From an uncultured Acidimicrobiaceae bacterium (GTDB taxonomy: Bacteria > Actinomycetota > Acidimicrobiia > Acidimicrobiales > Microtrichaceae), in the NCBI GenBank assembly GCA_937868025.1, contig CALMLJ010000495.1, positions 1 to 5,007 on the forward strand: a stretch of 5,007 nt of DNA, read 5' to 3'. This document shows positions 1 to 5,007 of this stretch, piece after piece. Numbering within the stretch: the stretch's first letter is position 1; the number at the start of each line of letters is the position of its first letter. The notes under the pieces are model-generated. The model was given only the letters and a program-made list of their open reading frames with translations, searched no databases and was not told where the DNA came from. A program made the position numbers and the translations under genes.

Positions 1-912
1 GTGTCGATCAAGAACCTCATGTACTCCGAGGGGTTCGACGACTACTCGACGGCTCGCTGTCGGCTCGAGGACGGTCGGGCGGTCCTGAAGTTCGCGACGG
101 CCGAGGTCGGCCAGGGGTTCGTGACCCTGGCGGCCCAGATCGCCCGCACCAACCTCGGTGTCGACGACGTGGTGCTCGAGCCCATCGACACCTCCGTCGG
201 TTCGTCGGGCTCCACGTCGGCGTCGCGACAGACCTGGATGTCGGGCGGGGCGGTGGACCTGGCGTGCCGGACGGTGCGCGACAAGCTGTTCGAGCAGGTG
301 GCCCCCCAGCTCGGGGCCGATCCGCTGTCACTCGTGATCGACGGCTACGACATCGTCGACCTCGACGGTGGCGGGCGTATCGCGGTCGCCGAGGCGAGCG
401 CCGGCGTCGTGATCGACGAGACCGTGGTGTACCGCCATCGGCCGACGGTCGCTCCCGACGCGATGGGCCAGGGCCCCAGCCACGTGGCCTTCGCCTTCGT
501 CGCCCACCGCGCCGTCGTCGATGTCGATCCCGAGCTCGGCCTCGTCCGTGTCGTGCAGATCGCGACGGCCCAGGACGTCGGCGTCGCCCTCAACCCCTTG
601 TCGGTCGTCGGCCAGATCGAAGGCGGCATCGCTCAGGGGCTCGGCCTCGCGGTGATGGAGGAGATCCTCGTCACCGACGGGCTGATCCGGAACCCGTCGT
701 TCACCGACTACCTGCTTCCGACCTTCCTCGACGCGCCCGAGGTGGCCATCTCGCTCGTCGAGGAGTACGAGCCGCAGGCGCCGATGGGAGCGAAGGGCGT
801 CGGCGAGCCGCCGTGCATCTCGGTGACCCCGGCGATCGTCGCCGCCATCCGCGACGCCACCGGCCGAGACCTCACCCGCGTGCCGGTCCGGCCGCAGGAC
901 ATCTGTCTGTAG
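1..912 (+). CDS. Xanthine dehydrogenase family, molybdopterin-binding subunit (C-terminal part, 5' truncated)
   Basis: This is the C-terminal 303 residues of a molybdenum hydroxylase large subunit, the family that hydroxylates purines and other N-heterocycles or aldehydes with water as oxygen donor. Visible motifs, counted from the window edge, are SEGFDDYSTAR at 9-19, the cofactor-contact stretch EVGQG at 35-39, the GSSGSTSASRQTW segment at 67-79, QDVG at 191-194 followed by NP at 198-199 and QIEGG at 205-209, and GVGEPP at 266-271. In this family the GVGE glutamate (E269 here) is the catalytic base. Full-length relatives run to roughly 750 residues and the first visible residues are already internal, so the GTG at position 1 is very probably an ordinary valine codon and the gene begins upstream. 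The pattern resembles PucD/XdhA-type subunits of the purine pathway, but substrate is not readable from this part. FAD and iron-sulfur subunits are not in the window. The family is firm; the substrate is unknown. Confidence 0.93.
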   Translation: MSIKNLMYSEGFDDYSTARCRLEDGRAVLKFATAEVGQGFVTLAAQIARTNLGVDDVVLEPIDTSVGSSGSTSASRQTWMSGGAVDLACRTVRDKLFEQVAPQLGADPLSLVIDGYDIVDLDGGGRIAVAEASAGVVIDETVVYRHRPTVAPDAMGQGPSHVAFAFVAHRAVVDVDPELGLVRVVQIATAQDVGVALNPLSVVGQIEGGIAQGLGLAVMEEILVTDGLIRNPSFTDYLLPTFLDAPEVAISLVEEYEPQAPMGAKGVGEPPCISVTPAIVAAIRDATGRDLTRVPVRPQDICL

Positions 913-928
913 CACCCGGCCGGTCGTG

Positions 929-943
929 GCCCGTTCGACGGGC
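929..943 (+). terminator. Small GC hairpin after the molybdenum hydroxylase gene
   Basis: GCCCGT (929-934) pairs perfectly with ACGGGC (938-943) around a TCG loop, 17 nt after the stop codon at 910-912. No T-run follows, so this is at best a GC-rich terminator lacking a U-tract, of a kind often proposed in actinomycetes. It lies just upstream of the operator and promoter of the next gene, which fits a boundary between transcription units. A chance hairpin in GC-rich DNA is possible. Confidence 0.35.
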
Positions 944-950
944 GCCGAAA

Positions 951-966
951 CTGGAACGTGTTCTAG
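951..966. promoter_or_regulatory. KstR-like TetR-family operator
   Basis: CTGGAACGTGTTCTAG is a palindrome with arms CTGGAAC and GTTCTAG around GT; six of seven arm positions are complementary. Positions 952-965 match every fixed base of TnnAACnnGTTnnA, the operator consensus described for KstR, the TetR-family repressor of cholesterol and lipid catabolism in mycobacteria. It ends 9 nt before the SDR start codon and overlaps the first two bases of the putative -10 box, so a bound repressor would block RNA polymerase. The regulator is not in the window, and another TetR-type protein with similar specificity could be the true ligand. Confidence 0.68.
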
Positions 967-969
967 TCT
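964..969 (+). promoter_or_regulatory. -10 box of a probable leaderless promoter for the SDR-LLM operon
   Basis: TAGTCT fits the actinobacterial -10 pattern TANNNT and ends 6 nt before the ATG at 976, the spacing expected if transcription starts at the A of the start codon. There is no purine-rich Shine-Dalgarno sequence between the box and the ATG, which supports a leaderless mRNA. No convincing -35 hexamer is seen at the usual distance, where the sequence is GC-rich; weak -35 elements are common in this phylum. The box overlaps the KstR-like palindrome. Confidence 0.55.
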
Positions 970-975
970 GCGCCG

Positions 976-1740
976 ATGTCGCTGAACCGTCTGTCAGATC
1001 GTGTTGTCATCGTGACCGGGGCCGCCTCGGGCATCGGCCAGGCCACCGCCATCCGCCTCGCGAGCGAGGGAGCGAAGGTCCTCGCGTCGGACATCAACGA
1101 GGCCGGTCTCGCCGAGACGCTGGCGACCATCACCGACGCTGGCGGGGAGGCCATCACCCACCAGGCCGACATCAGCCAGGAGGCCGACGCCGCCGGCACG
1201 GTTGCCGCCGCGGTCGATGCCTGGGGTCGTCTCGACGGCCTCGCGAACATCGCCGGCATGCTGCGATCGGGGCGCACCCACGAGTTCAGCCTCGACAGCT
1301 GGAACCAGGTCATCGCCGTCAACCTCACCGGCACCTTCCTGATGTGTCGGGCAGCGCTCCCGCACCTCATCGAGGCAAAGGGGGCGATCGTGAACGCAGC
1401 GTCGACGTCGAGCTTCTTCGGCCACCCGTGGATGGGTGCCTACGCAGCATCGAAGGGCGCCATCCTCTCGTTCACCCAGACCCTCGCCGTGGAGTACGCC
1501 ACCGTGCCGGTGCGGGCCAACTGCGTCGCTCCCGGCAGTGTGCACAGCGGCATCACGTCCAACGTCAGCTTCCCCGACGACCTCACCAAGGACGAGGCCA
1601 AACTGATCCGCCGCATCATGTCGCCCACCGGCTTCGGTGACCCGGGCGATGTCGGATCCGTGGTCGCCCTGCTGCTGTCCGACGACGGCAAGCACATCAC
1701 CGGCGAGTGCATCCGCATCGACGGCGGGACCCACGCATGA
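976..1740 (+). CDS. Classical SDR family NAD(P)-dependent oxidoreductase
   Basis: This 254-residue protein has the normal length of a classical short-chain dehydrogenase/reductase, cytosolic with one Rossmann domain. It shows the dinucleotide loop TGAASGIG at 14-21, an acidic D39 at the end of the second strand (which in this family favours NAD(H) over NADP(H)), D65 before the adenine pocket, a NIAG variant of the NNAG motif at 91-94, and the full catalytic set N116, S143, Y156 and K160 (YAASK). The end, IRIDGG, is the usual C-terminal motif. It should interconvert an alcohol and a ketone; the substrate loop (about 188-215) does not reveal which. The start is well fixed: an in-frame TAG at 964-966 excludes upstream starts and a -10 box sits at leaderless distance. 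The KstR-like operator hints at steroid or lipid catabolism, by inference only. Its stop overlaps the next gene's start. Confidence 0.95.
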   Translation: MSLNRLSDRVVIVTGAASGIGQATAIRLASEGAKVLASDINEAGLAETLATITDAGGEAITHQADISQEADAAGTVAAAVDAWGRLDGLANIAGMLRSGRTHEFSLDSWNQVIAVNLTGTFLMCRAALPHLIEAKGAIVNAASTSSFFGHPWMGAYAASKGAILSFTQTLAVEYATVPVRANCVAPGSVHSGITSNVSFPDDLTKDEAKLIRRIMSPTGFGDPGDVGSVVALLLSDDGKHITGECIRIDGGTHA

Positions 1741-2606
1741 GGGTCAGTGTCGCCACGGCGTACCTCCCACCCGACGAGCTCGCGCCGATCGCCAAGGCGG
1801 CCGACGAGCTCGGCTATCACGCGCTCGCGCTCGCCGACCACGTGCTCAACCTCGAGGAACTCACCACCGAGTACCCCTATACCGAGGACGGGAGCCGGCG
1901 CTGGGAGCCGTTCACGCCGTGGGTCGATCCGATGGTCGCCATCGGCGCGCTGGGAGCGGTGACCGAGCGGCTCCGCTTCTTCACCAACATCTACGTGCTG
2001 CCCATGCGCAATCCGTTCCCGGTGGCGAAGGCCGTCGCGACGGCGAGCGCGTTCACCGGTGGTCGCGTGTCGCTCGGTATCGGCATGGGGTGGTGCGAGG
2101 AGGAGTTCGACCTCCTCGACGCTCAGTTCCGCAAGCGCGGCGCCCGCGCCGACGAGATGATCGAAGTGCTCGGCAAGCTCTGGTCGGGCGAGTGGGTCGA
2201 GCATCACGGGCAGTTCTACGACTTCCCCCGTCTCGAGATGACGCCGGTGCCCGCCGGTCCCGTCCCGATCCTCGTCGGTGGTCTGTCCGATGCCGCGCTT
2301 CGGCGGGCCGCTCGCAACGACGGTTGGATCTCCGACCTCATCAGCACCGACCAGGCCGCCGAGTACCGCCTCAGCCTCGACCGCTACCGGGAGGAGCTCG
2401 GCCGGACCGGCGATTTCTCGATGATCGTTTCGCTCAACGACGCGATCACCGTCGACCAGTTCCGGCGCGCCGAGGACGTCGGGGTCACCGATCTGCTCAC
2501 GATGCCCTGGGCCTACTACGGCGGGTTCCGGCTCCCGTTGCAGGAGAAGCTCGACGGAATGAAACGGTTCGCCGACGACGTGATGGGGCCGCTCAACGCG
2601 GCCTAG
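1737..2606 (+). CDS. LLM class F420-dependent oxidoreductase, TIGR03619-like
   Basis: This 289-residue protein is a luciferase-like (beta/alpha)8-barrel oxidoreductase. Family signatures are the N-terminal repeat AKAADELGYHALALADHV at about 19-36 with the D34-H35 pair, the central GRVSLGIGMGWCEEEF at 109-124, and PVPILVGGLSDAALRRAAR at 175-193 followed by DGW at 195-197. Relatives of this kind use coenzyme F420 for hydride transfer, although FMN use cannot be excluded from sequence alone. The ATG at 1737 overlaps the SDR stop as ATGA, so translation is probably coupled; only a weak GGCGGG (1723-1728) precedes it. An in-frame start further upstream would lie inside the SDR gene and precede the natural MRVSV start, so it is unlikely. 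Its stop TAG (2604-2606) shares the CTAG palindrome with the stop of the converging gene. Substrate unknown; it probably acts in the same pathway as the SDR. Confidence 0.9.
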   Translation: MRVSVATAYLPPDELAPIAKAADELGYHALALADHVLNLEELTTEYPYTEDGSRRWEPFTPWVDPMVAIGALGAVTERLRFFTNIYVLPMRNPFPVAKAVATASAFTGGRVSLGIGMGWCEEEFDLLDAQFRKRGARADEMIEVLGKLWSGEWVEHHGQFYDFPRLEMTPVPAGPVPILVGGLSDAALRRAARNDGWISDLISTDQAAEYRLSLDRYREELGRTGDFSMIVSLNDAITVDQFRRAEDVGVTDLLTMPWAYYGGFRLPLQEKLDGMKRFADDVMGPLNAA

Positions 2607-3232
2607 CGCGCCGCGAGCACCGCGACTCCGTCCCCGGTGAGGCCCGGCGCGGCGCCGATTCGTCCGAACATCGCGAGGGCGACCTGGAGGGCGGGGCCCT
2701 TGACCACGGCGCCCTGCCCGCCGGACCAGTCGAGATCAGTGGCGACGAACCGAACGCCGCGCAGTCGCCGGAACGGCACGAACACCGGCTGTGCCCTCCG
2801 GCTCAGGCCGAAGTCGAGGATCTCGCGGAGGTGCGGCTCGGGGACGTCTCGACGGAGCCCGAGGGGGTGGCGGGCGTCCTCGCCATGGATGACCGCGTCG
2901 GTCAGCGGACCGGCCGGGCCGACGACGGGCGGGATGAACGGATCGTCCGCCGTGCGGCGCAGGCCGTCGATCAGCTCCTCGGTCGAGGAGCTCGCGAGGC
3001 GCTCGGACCACGCGACCGTCGCAGCGTGGAAGCTCGGCTTCCGAAGGAACTGCTTGGCGATGTCGGCGTTCGAGAGGAGCGCCGGCGTGGCGAGGTGGGC
3101 GAGCACGTCGCGCACGGTCCACGCGGCGCACAGGCTCTGCGTGGCCAACTGCGCCTCGTCGAGTGACGCGAACATGTCGACGAGCGCCAGGCGCTCGGCG
3201 CGGCTGTGATCGAGGAGGGGCGAGCGGGGCAT
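2603..3232 (-). CDS. Maleylpyruvate isomerase (MDMPI) family, DinB-like, mycothiol-dependent-type protein
   Basis: This 209-residue protein matches the TIGR03083-type MDMPI family, small four-helix-bundle metal proteins, some of which use mycothiol as cofactor. The hallmark N-terminal block is LCAAWTVRDVLAHL at 34-47, giving the first metal-ligand candidate H46. The second block, DAVIHGEDARHPLG at 112-125, gives H116 and, four residues before it, D112. In the Corynebacterium glutamicum enzyme the zinc ligands are two histidines and a glutamate with the same E-x3-H spacing, so here aspartate replaces glutamate. The ATG at 3232 is chosen because GGGAGGT (3242-3236) lies 3 nt upstream; the frame stays open further upstream, but that stretch is low-complexity Arg/Ser and overlaps the preceding gene. 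It starts 19 nt after the stop of the LLM gene on the same strand, so they are likely cotranscribed. True maleylpyruvate isomerase activity is not implied: most family members have no known function. Confidence 0.85.
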   Translation of the reverse strand: MPRSPLLDHSRAERLALVDMFASLDEAQLATQSLCAAWTVRDVLAHLATPALLSNADIAKQFLRKPSFHAATVAWSERLASSSTEELIDGLRRTADDPFIPPVVGPAGPLTDAVIHGEDARHPLGLRRDVPEPHLREILDFGLSRRAQPVFVPFRRLRGVRFVATDLDWSGGQGAVVKGPALQVALAMFGRIGAAPGLTGDGVAVLAAR

Positions 3233-3235
3233 GTG

Positions 3236-3242
3236 ACCTCCC
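3236..3242 (-). promoter_or_regulatory. Strong ribosome binding site that fixes the MDMPI-family start
   Basis: On the minus strand GGGAGGT is followed by CAC and the ATG at 3232. It is a near-ideal Shine-Dalgarno sequence and argues against the longer upstream reading in the same frame. It lies wholly in the 19-nt gap after the LLM stop codon (3254-3252). Confidence 0.75.
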
Positions 3243-3251
3243 GTCTCGGAG

Positions 3252-4172
3252 CTACAGGAGGGAACGCAGGACGTCGCGGGTGGCGTCGGCTTCGGCCCCG
3301 CGGCGGCCGACCTCGACCGCGACGAACTCGGTGACGCCGATGTCGGCGAGCGCCCGGATCTGCGACGTGACCTCATCCGCAGAGCCCACGATCGCGACGT
3401 CGGCTGGGCCGTCGACGCCCTCGCGGTCGAGCATCGCCCGGTAGCTCGGGAGGAATCCGTACATCTCGAACTCCTTCGCGCAGCGCTCGCGCGCCTCGGC
3501 GACGTCGTCGGTCACGGCCACCGGCAGCGCTGCGACGATGCGGGGCGTCGGACGGCCGGCGTCGGCGGCAGCGGCGGTGATCGAGGGGATGATGTGGCTG
3601 GCGAGGGTCTTCGGGCCGGTCATCCAGGTGGCGGTGCCGTCGGCGACCTCGCCGGCAAGCCGCAGCATGCGCGGGCCGAGGGCCGCCACGACGACCTGCG
3701 GGGCCGGCACGTCCTTGGGGACCGACAGCGCCATCGACGCCGACAGCGACTCGCCGGTGTGGGCCACGGCGTCGCCGCGGAGCAGCGGTAGGAGGATCGC
3801 GAGGTGGTCGGCCATGTGCGCGGCCGGGTGCTCGAAGCTCATGCCGAACATGTTCTCGATGACCATCTGGTGGCTGAGGCCGATGCCGAGCGTGAGCCGG
3901 TCGCCGGCAGCCGCCTGCACGGTGAGCGCGAGCTGCGCCATGGTCACGGGATGACGGGGGTAGGTCGGCACCACACCGGTGCCGAGCCCGATACCGGGCA
4001 CCTCGCGCCCGATGACCGCGAGCACCGACAGCGCCTCGAATCCGAAGATCTGCGGCTGCCAGTACGAGGCGAAACCGTCCTCGTGGGCCTTGGCCGCCGT
4101 GGCGACGAGTTGGTCGAAGGAGCCACCGCTACCGGCGGCGGAGTCGAAGATACCGATCTGCATGCGCCGCAA
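3252..4172 (-). CDS. LLM class F420-dependent oxidoreductase, TIGR03564-like
   Basis: This 306-residue luciferase-like barrel protein is only distantly similar to the plus-strand LLM enzyme. Recognisable blocks are MQIGIFD at 4-10, the GLGTGVVPTYPRHPVTMAQ strand-helix region near 80-100, DRLTLGIGLSHQ in the middle, and VAALGPRMLRLAGEVADGT followed by WMTGP in the second half. These resemble the TIGR03564 group (the MSMEG_4879 type), for which F420 is the presumed cofactor; no substrate is known to me. Two starts are possible. The TTG at 4172 has GGAGGGG at 4183-4177 only 4 nt upstream, which is good spacing. The ATG at 4163 gives the MQIGIF start usual for relatives but is 13 nt from the same site. 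I give the longer form; the difference is three residues. It is followed closely by the MDMPI-family gene, so the pair is probably one operon. Confidence 0.9.
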   Translation of the reverse strand: MRRMQIGIFDSAAGSGGSFDQLVATAAKAHEDGFASYWQPQIFGFEALSVLAVIGREVPGIGLGTGVVPTYPRHPVTMAQLALTVQAAAGDRLTLGIGLSHQMVIENMFGMSFEHPAAHMADHLAILLPLLRGDAVAHTGESLSASMALSVPKDVPAPQVVVAALGPRMLRLAGEVADGTATWMTGPKTLASHIIPSITAAAADAGRPTPRIVAALPVAVTDDVAEARERCAKEFEMYGFLPSYRAMLDREGVDGPADVAIVGSADEVTSQIRALADIGVTEFVAVEVGRRGAEADATRDVLRSLL

Positions 4173-4176
4173 CCTA

Positions 4177-4183
4177 CCCCTCC
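4177..4183 (-). promoter_or_regulatory. Ribosome binding site of the TIGR03564-like gene, favouring a TTG start
   Basis: On the minus strand GGAGGGG, then TAGG, then TTG (4172-4170). The spacing suits TTG rather than the ATG at 4163-4161, which lies 9 nt further on. This is the main evidence for the non-ATG start. Confidence 0.55.
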
Positions 4184-4197
4184 GGGACCTCGCCGGC

Positions 4198-4244
4198 TTT
4201 CGGTCGCGGAAACGCCCGCTCAGCGGGAGAAACCGCGACCGAAA
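4198..4244. terminator. Nested inverted repeat, probable terminator or regulatory hairpin
   Basis: TTTCGGTCGCGG (4198-4209) and CCGCGACCGAAA (4233-4244) are perfect 12-bp complements. Between them, AAACG and AGAAA form a symmetrical 5-by-5 internal loop around a second stem, CCCG (4215-4218) with CGGG (4224-4227), and a CTCAG loop. Both neighbouring genes run on the minus strand. The structure sits 22 nt after the stop codon of the beta-propeller gene and 25 nt upstream of the TTG start of the LLM gene. A transcription terminator for the propeller gene is the simplest reading. Because the arms begin with TTT and end with AAA it looks the same on both strands, but there is no real T-run after it, so a regulatory RNA hairpin or protein-binding site remains possible. 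Confidence 0.6.
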
Positions 4245-4253
4245 CCGAGCGGG
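4222..4253. repeat. Composite short direct repeats beside the hairpin
   Basis: On the plus strand the order is AGCGGG (4222-4227), GAAACC (4229-4234), GCGACC, GAAACC (4241-4246), AGCGGG (4248-4253). Both hexamers occur twice as direct repeats arranged symmetrically about the central GCGACC, and CCCGCT at 4215-4220 is an inverted third copy of AGCGGG. The cluster partly overlaps the nested inverted repeat. It could be a set of regulator half-sites or a remnant of a small repeat element; the sequence does not say which. Confidence 0.4.
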
Positions 4254-4266
4254 TCGTGAGAGGACG

Positions 4267-5007
4267 TCAGGCGCCGAGCGGGAACGGGGCGCTCGTGCCG
4301 TTCGGGGCGACGACGTTCATACCGCCGACGAACGAGGTGACGACGGTGCGACCGTCGGGCAGGGTGACCTGGTTGTCGCCGAAGTCGGAGCCGAGCGTCG
4401 AGAACCGCGTCGACACGCCGGTGTCCGGATCGACCTGGTAGAGGGCAGCGGTGCCGATGCCCTGCAGCGCCAGCATCCTGCCGTCGGGTGTCCACTTCAC
4501 CGATACGGGGAACGAGAGTCCGCGCTTGCCGGGTTCCGACGGGAACGTCAGCGGCAACGCGCCGGTGACCCCGGTGGCGGGGTCGATCCGGATCACGTAG
4601 CCCTCGCCGGTGAGTGCCGTCAGGGGGCCGCCGACCGGCGCCCAGATCGCACCGTCGGGACCGAATGCGAAGCCGTTGAGATCCGGGAGTCCGGCGGCCA
4701 CCACCGTCACCTGGCCGGTGGCGAGATCGATGCGATCGAGACGGCCGACCTCGCCCGAGCCGTACCCGACGATCACGGCCGACCCGTCGGGCGTGAGGGC
4801 GATCGGGTTCACCCCGGTCTCCATCTGCGCGAGCACCGACACCTGACCGGCGTTCGGTCCGGACCTCGTGATGCGGCCGACGACGCCGGTCGGCGGCGAT
4901 GTGTAGATCAACGACCCGTCGGGCGCGAACACGATGTCGTCGGGGCGGGCGATGCCCCGGTCGGGCCCGATGCGCTCGAGGATGCGTCCCGACCCCGGGT
5001 CGATGCG
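4267..5007 (-). CDS. Beta-propeller protein, SMP-30/gluconolactonase or NHL type (N-terminus beyond window)
   Basis: The frame is open from the right edge to a TGA at 4269-4267, giving 246 residues of a longer protein. PDG turns recur at fragment residues 29-31, 73-75, 117-119, 174-176 and 217-219, mostly about 44 residues apart, and D-x-x-(T/S)-G strand-turn motifs occur at 3-7, 94-98, 142-146 and 193-197. This is the repeat rhythm of a beta-propeller. The segments RPDDIVFAPDG (21-31) and DLNGFAFGPDG (109-119) resemble SMP-30/gluconolactonase and Vgb-like proteins. N111 sits where many SMP-30 enzymes have a metal-binding asparagine, but the usual acidic residue after the first PDG strand is replaced (YTSPPTG), so lactonase activity is doubtful. 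A secreted or binding role is equally possible; any signal peptide would lie outside the window. GTG at 4932 is an internal codon, since coding similarity continues to the edge. A hairpin follows its stop. Confidence 0.8.
   Translation of the reverse strand, partial: RIDPGSGRILERIGPDRGIARPDDIVFAPDGSLIYTSPPTGVVGRITRSGPNAGQVSVLAQMETGVNPIALTPDGSAVIVGYGSGEVGRLDRIDLATGQVTVVAAGLPDLNGFAFGPDGAIWAPVGGPLTALTGEGYVIRIDPATGVTGALPLTFPSEPGKRGLSFPVSVKWTPDGRMLALQGIGTAALYQVDPDTGVSTRFSTLGSDFGDNQVTLPDGRTVVTSFVGGMNVVAPNGTSAPFPLGA

Noticed and set aside
1..3. GTG at position 1 as the true start of the first gene
   Set aside because: The first residues match an internal region of the large subunit and the family is far longer than 303 residues, so the gene starts upstream of the window.
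916..923. CCGGCCGG palindrome just after the first stop codon
   Set aside because: Short self-complementary GC octamers are expected by chance in this composition, and it has no loop to form a useful hairpin.
264..1640. 458-codon plus-strand open frame spanning the end of the molybdenum hydroxylase gene and most of the SDR gene
   Set aside because: It is extremely rich in arginine, proline and glycine, crosses two clear genes in another frame and shows no family motif; it is a GC-rich shadow frame.
994..2207. Long minus-strand open frames antisense to the SDR and LLM genes (994-1734 and 1440-2207)
   Set aside because: Antisense to genes with intact catalytic motifs; the translations show no recognisable domain and mirror the codon bias of the real genes.
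1637..3166. 509-codon plus-strand open frame across the LLM and MDMPI genes
   Set aside because: Arg/Ala/Asp-rich composition without domains; it covers two well-supported genes on opposite strands and is explained by high GC at third positions.
3233..3376. N-terminal extension of the MDMPI-family protein
   Set aside because: The 48 extra residues are low-complexity Arg/Ser/Pro, lie inside the upstream LLM gene, and the strong ribosome site at 3242-3236 fixes the start at 3232.
4930..4932. GTG as the start of the beta-propeller gene
   Set aside because: The frame stays open to the edge, and the extra residues contain a propeller-like DPGSG motif and the RPDD segment that normally precedes this strand.

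Overview
The window is GC-rich, with G or C at most third codon positions. It encodes two different luciferase-like F420-type oxidoreductases and a protein of the mycothiol-dependent maleylpyruvate isomerase (MDMPI) family. F420, mycothiol-type proteins and high GC together point to an actinomycete. The gene mix would fit an Acidimicrobiia-like or mycobacteria-like lineage, but no marker gene here settles the class.

Plus-strand half (1-2606): first comes the C-terminal part of a xanthine dehydrogenase family molybdopterin-binding subunit, whose N-terminal part lies outside the window. A 63-nt gap follows, holding a small GC hairpin, a near-perfect palindrome matching the published KstR operator consensus, and an actinobacterial -10 box placed for leaderless transcription. 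These control a two-gene operon: a classical short-chain dehydrogenase (SDR) and an LLM-class oxidoreductase, joined by an ATGA overlap.

Minus-strand half (5007-2603): reading leftward, there is the C-terminal part of a beta-propeller protein (SMP-30/NHL type), a 94-nt gap with a striking nested inverted repeat, a second LLM oxidoreductase resembling the TIGR03564 group, and 19 nt later an MDMPI-family protein. The two halves converge tail to tail. The stop codons of the plus-strand LLM gene and the MDMPI gene share one CTAG palindrome, leaving no space for a terminator.

The content reads as a catabolic or redox accessory neighbourhood. The KstR-like operator suggests that the SDR-LLM pair belongs to a lipid or steroid catabolic regulon, with the SDR oxidising or reducing an alcohol/ketone with NAD(H) and the LLM enzyme handling an F420 hydride transfer. 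That role is inference; no substrate can be read from the sequence. I see no mobile element, RNA gene, CRISPR array or clearly novel defence-type system. The most interesting items are the operator/leaderless promoter, the nested hairpin and the shared stop palindrome.
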